36,561 nt of DNA from an uncultured Planctomycetales bacterium (GTDB lineage Bacteria > Planctomycetota > Planctomycetia > Pirellulales > Thermoguttaceae). Positions 27,117 through 36,561 of this stretch are shown here, piece by piece. The first letter of the stretch is position 1, and each line of letters begins with the position of its first letter. Location of the stretch: contig CAMZEO010000011.1 in NCBI GenBank assembly GCA_947305735.1, forward strand, positions 1 through 36,561. The letters are read 5' to 3'. Made by a program: the position numbers and the translations under genes. Under the pieces are notes generated by a model. That model worked only from the letters and a program-made list of their open reading frames with translations. It had not been told where the DNA came from and searched no databases.

Positions 27117-28043
27117 TCAATCTTCCAACAACCAAACGAGCAGGCCTTTCTGAGCGTGCATACGATTGGACGCTTCTTCCACGACTCTGCTTTGCGGCGA
27201 GTCAATCACGTCGTCCGTTACTTCCAAACCGCGACGCGCCGGCAGACAATGAAGGAAAATCGCGTCCGGACGCGCCAGCCCCATTAGCTCGGCGTTCACC
27301 TGATACGGCTTGAACGCGGCAAGTCGTTCCGCTTCTTCCTGTTCCTGTCCCATGCTGACCCAGACGTCGGTGTAGATCGCCCGAGCGCCGCGAACCGCTT
27401 CGCGAGGATCTTCAATGAAAACAAGTTCAAAACCAGCCTGACGTTGAGCGGTAAACAGTTCGATCTCTTCCGAGCTGAACCGGTATCCTTTCGGCGAAGA
27501 AACGACGATCTTGCAACCGAGCATCGCGCACGCTTCAATCAGGCTGGCGGCGACGTTGTTGGAGTCGCCAACCCACGTAATTTGAACGTCGTCGAACGAG
27601 CCAAACTCTTCCTTAATCGTAAGCATATCGGCGAGAGCTTGACAGGGATGGGCTTTGTCGGTAAGCGCGTTAATCACGGGAACGCTCGAATATTTCGCGA
27701 ATTCCTGAACCGTCTCGTGTTTCTTAGCGCGAAAACTGACGCAGTCGACCATGGAGCTCAGAACTCGAGAGACGTCCGGAATCGACTCGCGTTTGCCAAG
27801 TCCGATATGTTGTTCTTCAAGTAGCATGGAGCCGCCGCCAAGGTGCGTCATTCCGGCTTCGAAACTCACCCTCGTGCGCAACGACATCTTTTCGAAAATC
27901 AGACCGAGTACTTTGCCGTCAAGTCGTTTAGGACGGACGCCCTTGAAGAAGTCGACCTTCATCTCTTCGGCAAGTTTCAAAATCGTTTTTAACTCTTCGA
28001 CGTCGAGGTCGGCAAGGGTTAAAACGTGGCGCAAAGGTTTCAT
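27117..28043 (-). CDS. argF: Ornithine carbamoyltransferase
   Basis: KMSLRTRVSFEAGMTHLGG, HPCQALADMLTI, FLHCLPARRGLEVTDDVIDSPQSRVVEEASNRMHAQ. Confidence 0.96.
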   Translation of the reverse strand: MKPLRHVLTLADLDVEELKTILKLAEEMKVDFFKGVRPKRLDGKVLGLIFEKMSLRTRVSFEAGMTHLGGGSMLLEEQHIGLGKRESIPDVSRVLSSMVDCVSFRAKKHETVQEFAKYSSVPVINALTDKAHPCQALADMLTIKEEFGSFDDVQITWVGDSNNVAASLIEACAMLGCKIVVSSPKGYRFSSEEIELFTAQRQAGFELVFIEDPREAVRGARAIYTDVWVSMGQEQEEAERLAAFKPYQVNAELMGLARPDAIFLHCLPARRGLEVTDDVIDSPQSRVVEEASNRMHAQKGLLVWLLED

Positions 28044-28046
28044 CGA

Positions 28047-29234
28047 TCACGCTCCCTTCTTTAACGCGGCTTCGAGGATATCCAGACCTTCGTCAAAAAC
28101 CTCGAACGGAGTGTTGACCGCCGGCAACAAACGAATGACTTTGCCGTGCGTGCAGTTAATAAGCAAATGATTTTCCATACAACGTTGAACGAAGCGGGTT
28201 CCCTCGATCTTAAGTTCCAGACCAATCATCGCGCCGACGCCGCGAACGTCCTGAATGAGATCCATCTCGTTCTTCCATTTCGTCATTCGTTCCTTGGCGC
28301 GTTTTTCAATCTGCTTCGCTCGTTCCAGCAACCCTTCTTCTTCAACCATCTTAATCGTCGCGATACCCGCCGCGGCGGCAATCGGATTGCCCCCGAACGT
28401 CGAGGCATGCATTCCCTTGCGCAGACTCGGCGCAAGTTCCTGTTTACACAGCATCGCCCCGGCGGCCACCCCGCTGCAGACAGTCTTCGCCAACGTCATC
28501 ACGTCGGGTATGACGTTGAAGCGTTGGTACGCGAACCATTCGCCCGAGCGACCGCAACCCGTCTGAACCTCGTCGAAAATCAAAACCAGACCATGCTTGT
28601 CGCAAAGAGCGCGGAGTCCTTGCAGGAACTCCAGAGACGGAATATTGACGCCCCCTTCTCCTTGAATCGGCTCGAGCATAATACCCGCCGTTTCGTCGTC
28701 AACCGCCGCCTCTACGCCCGCAAGGTCGTTGTAATCGCAGTAGACAAATCCCGGCAACAGAGGTTCAAGTCCTTCGTGGTACTTCTGTTGAGCGGTCGCG
28801 GTCACGGTCGCCATCGTGCGTCCATGAAACGAGTTATGGAACGTAATGATCTTATATTTGCCCTTCGGGGCGTGAAGACGCGTTAATTTGATCGCGGCCT
28901 CGTTCGCCTCGGCCCCGGAATTGCAGAAAAACGCTTTGCCGCCAAAACTTCGTTCCGACAACAACTTGGCCCAAAGTCCCTGTTCCTCCATATACCAGCT
29001 GTTGGGCACGTGAATTAGGCGCGCGACCTGGTCTTGCAACGCTTTCACGACCGGTTTCGGACAGTGTCCGAACATATTGCACCCCCAGCCGGGAAAAAAA
29101 TCGATATAACGAACGCCTTCCGCGTCCCAAATAAACGGACCTTCCCCTCGAACAAGCGCGACGGGATATCGCGTGTAATTAGGAATGACGTATTGATCGA
29201 AAAGCGAAATAATCTCTTGCGAACTTCTGACCAT
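28047..29234 (-). CDS. argD: Acetylornithine aminotransferase
   Basis: FCNSGAEANEAAIKLTR, SFHGRTMATVTATAQ, LIFDEVQTGCGRSGEWFAYQ, STFGGNPIAAAAG: class III PLP aminotransferase next to argF and argB. Confidence 0.95.
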   Translation of the reverse strand: MVRSSQEIISLFDQYVIPNYTRYPVALVRGEGPFIWDAEGVRYIDFFPGWGCNMFGHCPKPVVKALQDQVARLIHVPNSWYMEEQGLWAKLLSERSFGGKAFFCNSGAEANEAAIKLTRLHAPKGKYKIITFHNSFHGRTMATVTATAQQKYHEGLEPLLPGFVYCDYNDLAGVEAAVDDETAGIMLEPIQGEGGVNIPSLEFLQGLRALCDKHGLVLIFDEVQTGCGRSGEWFAYQRFNVIPDVMTLAKTVCSGVAAGAMLCKQELAPSLRKGMHASTFGGNPIAAAAGIATIKMVEEEGLLERAKQIEKRAKERMTKWKNEMDLIQDVRGVGAMIGLELKIEGTRFVQRCMENHLLINCTHGKVIRLLPAVNTPFEVFDEGLDILEAALKKGA

Positions 29235-29321
29235 TTTAGCATGTCGTCGTTGAACGACGTTCCTGTTGGACGTGTGGTAAATTGTCCGTAGTTTTGAAGT
29301 TATTAATGAAAGACGATCCGA

Positions 29322-30230
29322 CTAACGCGGACGTTTGTCGACGATTTCGGTGCCAACCCCTTGACTTGTAAAGATTTCCAGAAGTATGGAGTGTCGGAGC
29401 CTGCCATTAATGATGTGAACTTTTTCGACTCCGCGTTCGATCATTTTCAGACAAGACTGAATCTTTGGAATCATTCCCCCGACAATCGCGCCGGACGAGA
29501 GCATTTTGCGCGCTTCGTCGGCGGTCAACGAACTGATCATCGAGTCCGGATCGTCCGGATTGGTGCGAACGCCGTTGACTTCGCTCACGAAGACCAGCTT
29601 ATTGGCATGAAGTTCTTTCGCAACCTGCGTGGCCGCGACGTCGGCGTTAACGTTCAACCCATGCCCGGAACCGTCGTCAAGGAGCGTGTACGACGGTATG
29701 ATCGGAATCATTCCCCGTTCGCAACAATCGAGAATCCTGGGAACGTCGACGCGCGTCACTTCGCCGACCCAGCCCAAATCAACATCCGCGCCGGAGTCGT
29801 CTTTGACCGTCGTCTTTTTGCCGTACAAAACGTTCGCGTCGTAAGGATCCGAAAGAGCCGCCGCCGCCCCTCCGTAAAACTTAATTTCCTCGACAAGGTT
29901 CCCTGAAATCCGTTTTGCCAGAACTTCGCGCACCACGTTAAGCGTCGCGTCGTCGGTATAACGTCGTCCTTGGACGAAACGAGGAGCCACGCCGGCTTCG
30001 GTCATCGCCTGACTAATCGCGGGACCTCCCCCGTGAACGACCACGGGCTTCTTGCCGACCGTCTCCATAAACACCAGATCGGTGACAAGATGCATCATCG
30101 CGTTCTCGTCTTCCATGAGACTTCCGCCCAGTTTAACGACGGTAATCTTGCCGCGATGCTCGCGAATCCATTTCATTGCTTCAATGAGAACGTCCGCTTT
30201 CTCGCTGGCCTTACTATGTTCATTCTTCAT
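29322..30230 (-). CDS. argB: Acetylglutamate kinase
   Basis: VVKLGGSLMEDE, VVVHGGGPAISQAM, NVNADVAATQVA, GGMIPKIQSCLKMIERGVEKVHIINGRLRHSILLEIFTSQGVGTEI. Start set at the internal ATG (MKNEHSKASEK). Confidence 0.95.
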   Translation of the reverse strand: MKNEHSKASEKADVLIEAMKWIREHRGKITVVKLGGSLMEDENAMMHLVTDLVFMETVGKKPVVVHGGGPAISQAMTEAGVAPRFVQGRRYTDDATLNVVREVLAKRISGNLVEEIKFYGGAAAALSDPYDANVLYGKKTTVKDDSGADVDLGWVGEVTRVDVPRILDCCERGMIPIIPSYTLLDDGSGHGLNVNADVAATQVAKELHANKLVFVSEVNGVRTNPDDPDSMISSLTADEARKMLSSGAIVGGMIPKIQSCLKMIERGVEKVHIINGRLRHSILLEIFTSQGVGTEIVDKRPR

Positions 30231-30462
30231 TGCGACGCCATAGCGTTCCGTCAGGGACGACGCGCAAGATCCACCGGCGCGAAGACAAAACGGAACTCCT
30301 GCAAACCCGGAAACTTCCGGCAATAAAAACAAACGAAGGTTTTGCGTCTTAACGCGTCGTTACAAAACGCGATAATGCGCAAAACCTGCGATACCTGCAA
30401 CAACCGCGCCGCGCTACGGAACGACGACCGCTCCGCGCGACGCAAGACCCGACTTAACCGGC

Positions 30463-30744
30463 TCAGTCGCCGACGTACGGCATCAACGCCATAAAACGCG
30501 CGCGTTTAACGGCTGCGGCAACTGCGTGCTGGCTAACGGCGGAGCAACCGGTCTTACGACGACTGATGATTTTACCTTGACGGCTGGTAAGCTTTTTGAG
30601 AAGTTCGACGTCTTTATAGTCGACAAACATCGGCCGAGGGCGCTTCCCGTCTATCGTCAACGGATCGCGTTTCTTACCGTGAGTCTTGGTCTTCGAACGT
30701 TTGCGGTTAATACGATTCTTCTTAAATGCCGGAGGTTTGGACAT
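30463..30744 (-). CDS. rpsR: 30S ribosomal protein S18
   Basis: C-terminal [51 protein letters not shown]. Confidence 0.94.
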   Translation of the reverse strand: MSKPPAFKKNRINRKRSKTKTHGKKRDPLTIDGKRPRPMFVDYKDVELLKKLTSRQGKIISRRKTGCSAVSQHAVAAAVKRARFMALMPYVGD

Positions 30745-31088
30745 AATTCTACCAAAAAATCTCTAACGATATGTTGAACATATACGCCTACTTTGCGAGC
30801 GAACGCTATTAGGCGCCCGACCTCTCCTTAAACCAAGCTCAAACGGATCGCTTTGCTTGAGCGCGTCGACGCAAGTCGACGGAGTATTCGCCGGGTTGGA
30901 TATACGTCGTCAAGTATAATCGAAAATGTCGGCTCCGCAAGGGGGCGCGACTCTTTTTTACCAAGTTTCCTGATAAGAAACGCGGACGAGGACGCGAAAG
31001 CGCGAAGCGTCCCAAAGGAGTCGTCGTCGCGAAGATCGTCGAGCGCGGGCGAGGCGAAAGATCGAGAACCGGCCTCGCCGCGTTCGTT

Positions 31089-32105
31089 TCAAGACTTTGC
31101 ATTCGAAAGAATAGAATCTATTAATTCGTTGAGTTTTTCGTCGGTATTCTCCGTCGGAACGTCGTCTCCGGGTTCTTCGTCTCTGACGAGTCTCGGACCT
31201 CGTTGAACGAGAGCCTCTTTCTCCAGGACGTCGACGATCCTGCCCGAAATCAAATTGAGCGTTTCCAATTCCCGAAGACCAATACTTCGACGCTTATTCG
31301 CGAAAAACCACGCCACCCCTAAAATTGTCGTGTCCGACATTACCGGAACGCAGACGGAACAGGTAAAATCTTCGGGCACGTTCCAAGCCTCCGCCAGACA
31401 ATCTTCGTTGACGACGACGGCGTTTCCCAGAAGAGCTTCAACTTCAGCCCTGGCGGTTCGGAGCGGACGCGGCGCGTCCAAAAAACGCTCGTCGGGCAAC
31501 CCCCAAAGGGCGCGCGGAGAAAGATTCGTCGTCGCGTCGTCGAGAAGATAAAGAGCGGCGGCGTCAAAGTCGCCGAGCGCGGAAGCGCCGACGCGTAAAA
31601 CGTCGCGAAGACGTATCGAAAACGACGAGCGCGAACAGGAACGGGGATTTATGCGCTTAATCGCGGCGACCGCGAGTTCTCCCTCGCAAGTCTCGACTTC
31701 AAAGCGCCAGCGGTAATTTTCGGCCAGGTTCGACGCGAAAGACGAGGCGAGGCGGCAGGCGGCGTCCCAATCAAGTTGCGGAAGCGCGTCCGGAACGCGT
31801 TCAAGAACCAAAAAACCGCACGCCTTGCTTCCCCCCGCGACGATCGGAAACGCGGCGCGATTCGTCGAGTCGCGATCGTCGAGAAGCGTCGAAAGTTCGG
31901 AAGAGCCGGCTCGAACAAAACGAAATTCATAACCGAGAGCTTCCCGGAATTCGCGAAGCGTCTCGGGCACGCTTCCTAAGAAAGGAATCTCGTTAGGGTC
32001 AAACGCAGACTTGACCAAAGGAAAGTTGAACATGTTTTCGTCGCCGACGGGGTTGGAATACATAAGCTGTTTGTCCGTTATAAAGTCTTGCCGTTTGCTT
32101 GCCAA
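31089..32105 (-). CDS. GAF-domain protein
   Basis: 338 aa; central/C-terminal region (RDVLRVGASALGDFDAAALYLLDDATTNLSPRALWGLP...VCVPVMSDTTILGVAWFFANKRRSIGLRELETLNLISGRI) resembles GAF domains. TTG at 32105 or a later ATG may be the start. Confidence 0.75.
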   Translation of the reverse strand: MASKRQDFITDKQLMYSNPVGDENMFNFPLVKSAFDPNEIPFLGSVPETLREFREALGYEFRFVRAGSSELSTLLDDRDSTNRAAFPIVAGGSKACGFLVLERVPDALPQLDWDAACRLASSFASNLAENYRWRFEVETCEGELAVAAIKRINPRSCSRSSFSIRLRDVLRVGASALGDFDAAALYLLDDATTNLSPRALWGLPDERFLDAPRPLRTARAEVEALLGNAVVVNEDCLAEAWNVPEDFTCSVCVPVMSDTTILGVAWFFANKRRSIGLRELETLNLISGRIVDVLEKEALVQRGPRLVRDEEPGDDVPTENTDEKLNELIDSILSNAKS

Positions 32106-32653
32106 GGCGCTCGTCTGGGAAACGCCTTTAAGGAATCGTCCTACGTTTTCGGTAATTCGAATAAAAACTTAACCGGCGCTTTTTTTCCGATATTTCGGTT
32201 GCATTCGTTTGTGAGGTTTATAGCTTGAATCGAAAAAGACCGACGAAAAACAATCGACGAGTTTAATCTTTTTTCGATAAAGAGGCGTAAATTATAAAAA
32301 CAAACCGACCCGCGCAATCTTGAAAAAGAACCCCTCGGACAAATCGTCTCAACCGTTAGAATCCTCTCAATTACCCAAGAGCGAAAAAAAAACTAAAAAA
32401 AAAGGGGCGGAAGAGTTCCAATTTAGGCGCGTTGATATTATGATATGACGGTAGAGTCCCGGTCTCTTTGCGCTTGGCGCGTCGAAAGGCGCGCGGCTCT
32501 CCAGGGGGCGGCTTTCAAACGCGTCGACGCAAGGCGCTCGATTCGGCGTCGCGACGATTGACTTACCCAAATACGCGGGACGCGCGCCGATCTTTGAAAG
32601 CCTTGGCGTCGCGGCGTTTGGCGTCCAGGCATGTTTAAACGAGGTTTTTCCGA

Positions 32654-34333
32654 ATGAAACGACATTTCGCGATTAGTTCCGCTATCCTATGTATCTGCGC
32701 GTTATGCGCGTCGGCCTTTGCGGACGCGCCCGGCAAACTTGTTCCCGAAACGGACGCCAACGCCGCGGGTCTGACCCGCGCCTGGTTCGCTCAAACGACT
32801 TTGGTTCAAGGGCGCGAGTGGGTTACGAGCGCGACGTTCCAGGACGGAACCTTGTTTGTCACGACCGACGGCGGCAAGCTTCAGGCGTTTGACGGCGAAA
32901 CCGGCAACTCTCTTTGGTCCGTCGACTGCGGTTCGGGGCTTCTTCTCCAACCGGCGGTCAACAGCAGGTTGGTCGCGGCGATCTGCGGAACCAATCTTCT
33001 CGTCTACGACCGTTTCACGGGAAAGAAACTCCAGGAAACGCGCCTTTACGGCAATCCGTCTTCGGCGCCGGCGATGAGCGAGCGCGAGATTTTCGTGCCA
33101 TGCTTCTCCGAACGTATTCTCGCCTATCAAATCCAGCCCGAGACGATCGAGACCGATATGGTTACGAAAACGGTCGGCGCGATGAACGAACAGTCCGACG
33201 GGCTTGGCAAAGCGACCGAGTACTGGGCGAAGAAATTTCAGGATTACCGCGAAACCGTCGCCAAATCCGCTTACGCTATTAAGAGTCTTGACGATCGTCG
33301 TCCTTATCCCTGCGCTTCTTTCGGAATTTCGATGACCGCTCCCATCGTGGGAACGCAAACTTACGCGAACGACTACGTCGGTTGGTCGACCAACAAGGGA
33401 TGGCTTGTTTTCGGCAGACTGGAACGCAATTCCTCCGACAACCCTTTCAAACTTTACGTTAAGTTCCAGGTGCGTCCAAACTTCTCCTACGTCAACGAAT
33501 CGCGAATAGGCAACAAAGCGCTGATTCCGCGCGACGACGTCGAAAGCGCGCCGTTCTTTATGCCCGAGGATTTGAGCGTTCAAAACATGGCTCTCAAACC
33601 CGAGCATCGTCGCGGCGGATTGTTCGTCGTCGGTTCTCAGTCCGGACACGTTTACGCCCTCAACGACGCGAGCGGCGAACTTCGGTGGACTTACCTGACA
33701 AGAACCGGCGTCTCGAACAGAATCGCCGCGTTCGACAAGAGCGCCTACATCCCGACCGAATCCGGCGAATTCTACAGCGTCAACGTCGAAACGGGGATTG
33801 AAAACTGGAATACGGGGGGGGTCGTTCAGACGATCTCGGCGTCCGACAAGCGTCTTTACGTCGTCGACGCGTTGGGAAGAATCGTCTCGATCAACCGAGC
33901 GAACGGCGAACGCGAAAAGGTCCTGGATATCGGACTGGTCGAATTTAAAGTCTTCAATCAGGATAACGACCGTATTTACATCGTTTCCAGAAACGGCGTC
34001 GTTCAATGCCTCCATGAAATCCGTTGCGAACAACCGGTCAAGCACCGCGAATCCTGTCGGGAAGTCTTTGCGCGGATCATGAACGAATCGGCTGAAGAAG
34101 CCCCGCAAGTTGAAGAGAGAAGACCCGTCGCCGTCGTTGACGACGAGGAAGAAGGAGAAGAAGAGGAAGCGGAAGAGGAAGAATCGACCGAAGCGGACGA
34201 TTCCGACGACGATCCTTTCAGCGACTCCGACGACTCCGGCGATTCCAACGACTCCGTCAAAGCGCAAGATTCCAACGACGACAATCCCTTCGGCGATTCG
34301 TCCGACGACGATCCCTTCGGGGGCGATTTTTAA
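32654..34333 (+). CDS. Exported PQQ-like beta-propeller protein with acidic C-terminal tail
   Basis: Signal peptide; repeated GTLFVTTDGGKLQAFDGETGNSLWSV / GHVYALNDASGELRWTY blades; Asp/Glu/Ser-rich tail with DPF repeats. Confidence 0.85.
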   Translation: MKRHFAISSAILCICALCASAFADAPGKLVPETDANAAGLTRAWFAQTTLVQGREWVTSATFQDGTLFVTTDGGKLQAFDGETGNSLWSVDCGSGLLLQPAVNSRLVAAICGTNLLVYDRFTGKKLQETRLYGNPSSAPAMSEREIFVPCFSERILAYQIQPETIETDMVTKTVGAMNEQSDGLGKATEYWAKKFQDYRETVAKSAYAIKSLDDRRPYPCASFGISMTAPIVGTQTYANDYVGWSTNKGWLVFGRLERNSSDNPFKLYVKFQVRPNFSYVNESRIGNKALIPRDDVESAPFFMPEDLSVQNMALKPEHRRGGLFVVGSQSGHVYALNDASGELRWTYLTRTGVSNRIAAFDKSAYIPTESGEFYSVNVETGIENWNTGGVVQTISASDKRLYVVDALGRIVSINRANGEREKVLDIGLVEFKVFNQDNDRIYIVSRNGVVQCLHEIRCEQPVKHRESCREVFARIMNESAEEAPQVEERRPVAVVDDEEEGEEEEAEEEESTEADDSDDDPFSDSDDSGDSNDSVKAQDSNDDNPFGDSSDDDPFGGDF

Positions 34334-34369
34334 ACAAAGCGCTCGCGTTAGGGCGAGACGCTGACGTTA

Positions 34370-34408
34370 AACGCGCGGTCGGACGCCGACGTCGACCGCG
34401 CGTTTTTT
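34370..34408 (+). terminator. Rho-independent terminator after PQQ-propeller gene
   Basis: AACGCGCGGTCG / CGACCGCGCGTT 12-bp stem followed by T-run. Confidence 0.9.
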
Positions 34409-34458
34409 GTTTTTTCTCGGCAGTTTTCCAAGGCTCTTTCCCTCAAAAGATTATTCCG

Positions 34459-36561
34459 ATGACAAACCTCAAAACGTTGTTCGCCGCGACGATCGCGGCG
34501 TGCCTTTGTTTCTATTCCGCAACGCGGGCTCAAGAAGCGAAGGATCTTTCGGCGCTTCCCGCCGTCGGCGCCGTCTCGGCGGAGCCGATTCCCCATTTTC
34601 CAAGTCGGCTCGCCGCGTTCGTATGGCGCAACTGGAACTTGATCGAAATCGAACGCATGGCCGAAACCGTAGCCGCTTCGCCGGACGAGCTCAAAGAGAT
34701 CGCTCGAGCGCTTGGGCTTCCGGAGTATCGCTCGCCTTCGTGGGATCCGGCGCGTTCCTACATAACGATCGTCCGGAGAAACTGGTCGCTGCTTCCTTAC
34801 GAACAGCTCTTGACCCTTCTGCGTTTTGAACCGAAAGAATTCGCGGAAAAGTTGCGCGAGGACGATTTTCTTTCGGTGAAACTTGGCGTCAAGCCGACTT
34901 GCGAGCCGTTGTTTTACGCGAAGCCGACCGAAGAAGAATTGGCGCGAACGCGCAAAATCGCGCAAAACGTCCGCCGAATTCTCGGAGACGAACTGGATCT
35001 TCCGGAAGTTGATCGATTTGCTTTTCTGCAAGAGTTTGAAGGCGATTCGGACGTTTCGGAACGAAGCGTCGAGATTGAAGAGCGCGAAACGCCGTCCCAA
35101 TTTGAGATTTGCTACCTGCATTCATATTTCGCAGTCTTTGGCGATCCGCTTCTTCAAGACAGTTCCCTGCTCTATCCGGACAAACTCTTTGCAAAGCTCC
35201 GCGCGCGCGGAGTCAACGGCGTCTGGCTGCACTCGCTCCTACGCGATTTGACGCCGGGAACGGAAGACTTCCCCGAATTCGGAGAGAAGTCGGACGTTCG
35301 TCGCGCCAATCTTCGCAATTTAGTCGAACGCGGCAAAAAATACGGAATTGACGTTTATCTGTACATGAACGAGCCTCGCTCCATGCCGACGGCTTTTTTT
35401 GAGAATCATCCGGATGAAAAAGGCGTGGCGGAGGGCGCGTATTGCGCGATGTGCGCGTCGGCGCCGAAGGTCAGAAAATGGCTCGTCGACTCGCTTGAAC
35501 GCCTTTTCCGCGACGTGCCCGGTTTGGGCGGCGTCTTTACTATTTCCGGTTCGGAAAACCTCACGACCTGCGTCTCTCATGGTCGTTTTGCGGATTGTCC
35601 GCGCTGTTCGCAATTCGGCGACGCCGATCTGATCGTCGATCTCAACGCGGCGATTGAAGAGGGCGTTCACAAAGCGGCGCCCGACGCGAAAGTTATCGTT
35701 TGGGATTGGGGATGGCGCGGGCACGCGATCTCGACCGATATTGTCGAACGCCTGCCGAAAAACGTCTGGCTGCAGTCGGTCAGCGAATGGTCGATCCCCG
35801 TTAATCGGGGCGGCGTGTCGACGTCGGTTGGAGAATACTCGATCTCCGTCGTCGGTCCCGGTCCGCGAGCGACCGCGCACTGGGCGGCGGCAAAAAAGGC
35901 GGGGCTTAAAACGATCGCCAAATGCCAGTTTAACTCCACTTGGGAAATCGCGTCGATTCCTTCGATTCCGGCGCTCGAACTCGTCGCGCGGCACGCGCGC
36001 AACCTTTCGCGCGCGGGCGTCGACGGGGTTATGGCGGGCTGGTCGCTCGGCGGCTATCCGACGATCAATTTGGAAATCGTTCATGCGTTCGCGACCGATC
36101 CCGAGGCGACGGTCGACGGCGTGTTGAACCGACTCGCCGAGGACTACTACGGCAAACAAGGCGCGAGTCTGGCAAGAGAGGGCTGGAAAGAGATTTCGAC
36201 CGCTTTTGAAGAGTTCCCGTACGGCGGCAGCGTCATGTATTGCGCGCCGACGCAAATCGGTCCCGCAAACCTCCTGCGCGAACAAGCGACCGGCATGCGC
36301 GCGACGATGGTCGGGATTCCCTACGACGATCTTGACGCCTGGCGTTCTCCCTATCCCGCTCCTGTTTTCGCCGATCAAATGCAAAAATGCGGCCAAGGAT
36401 TCCTAACGGGCGCGGAAAAACTCGACCAGGCGGCGCGATTCGCGCCCGAGTCTAAACGCGTCGACGCCCAAAAGCAAGCGCGCTACGCGGAAGTCGCGGG
36501 CGTCAATTTTCTCAGCGTCGCCAATCAAATTCCCTTTATACAGCCTGCCCTTCTCGGGAAA
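34459..36561 (+). CDS. Exported TIM-barrel-like glycoside-hydrolase-type protein (partial, runs off window)
   Basis: Open frame from ATG 34459 to window end with signal peptide MTNLKTLFAATIAACLCFYSATRAQ; no stop in window so absent from the ORF track. Motifs RARGVNGVWLHSLLRDL, GIDVYLYMNEPRSMP and GGVFTISGSENLTTC suggest a barrel glycosidase-like fold; family not certain. Confidence 0.7.
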   Translation, partial: MTNLKTLFAATIAACLCFYSATRAQEAKDLSALPAVGAVSAEPIPHFPSRLAAFVWRNWNLIEIERMAETVAASPDELKEIARALGLPEYRSPSWDPARSYITIVRRNWSLLPYEQLLTLLRFEPKEFAEKLREDDFLSVKLGVKPTCEPLFYAKPTEEELARTRKIAQNVRRILGDELDLPEVDRFAFLQEFEGDSDVSERSVEIEERETPSQFEICYLHSYFAVFGDPLLQDSSLLYPDKLFAKLRARGVNGVWLHSLLRDLTPGTEDFPEFGEKSDVRRANLRNLVERGKKYGIDVYLYMNEPRSMPTAFFENHPDEKGVAEGAYCAMCASAPKVRKWLVDSLERLFRDVPGLGGVFTISGSENLTTCVSHGRFADCPRCSQFGDADLIVDLNAAIEEGVHKAAPDAKVIVWDWGWRGHAISTDIVERLPKNVWLQSVSEWSIPVNRGGVSTSVGEYSISVVGPGPRATAHWAAAKKAGLKTIAKCQFNSTWEIASIPSIPALELVARHARNLSRAGVDGVMAGWSLGGYPTINLEIVHAFATDPEATVDGVLNRLAEDYYGKQGASLAREGWKEISTAFEEFPYGGSVMYCAPTQIGPANLLREQATGMRATMVGIPYDDLDAWRSPYPAPVFADQMQKCGQGFLTGAEKLDQAARFAPESKRVDAQKQARYAEVAGVNFLSVANQIPFIQPALLGK

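Noticed and set aside
30231-30332. N-terminal extension of argB
   Set aside because: Extra residues (MFLLPEVSGFAG...) precede the usual start of acetylglutamate kinase; internal ATG at 30230 fits better.
31048-31079. GGCGAGGC/GCCTCGCC hairpin after the GAF gene
   Set aside because: Good stem but no T-run on the relevant strand; not called as a terminator.
32702-34267. 521-aa antisense ORF opposite the PQQ-propeller gene
   Set aside because: Codon-bias shadow; the sense strand has a signal peptide and propeller repeats.

Overview
The window looks like a chromosomal segment from a Planctomycetota-like bacterium. This is inferred from gene content and style: Tat-exported Gfo/Idh/MocA oxidoreductases, lpxD/lpxI, and a very high GAC/GTC/GCG codon bias. 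It carries ordinary housekeeping genes: tRNA-Leu(CAA), rpsT, lpxD, lpxI, rpmB, sppA-like, dnaA, an argB-argD-argF-pheT run, and rpsR. The most notable accessory block is a terminator-bounded five-gene cluster (12134-17264). It encodes a [2Fe-2S] thioredoxin-fold protein, a HydS-like [FeFe]-hydrogenase with a C-terminal PAS domain, a SpoIIE/PP2C-type phosphatase, a second [2Fe-2S] protein, and a second [FeFe]-hydrogenase with complete H-cluster cysteines. The second major oddity is a DnaA with three AT-hook motifs in its linker and a non-canonical DnaA signature, preceded by an AT-rich region with repeated CGATTGTA elements. Other oddities: a TPR gene interrupted by one in-frame TAA that keeps TPR register, an acidic insertion inside an SppA-type peptidase, and a long CDS running off the right edge that is missing from the supplied ORF track. 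No CRISPR array, transposase or prophage was seen. Long antisense ORFs are interpreted as codon-bias shadows.
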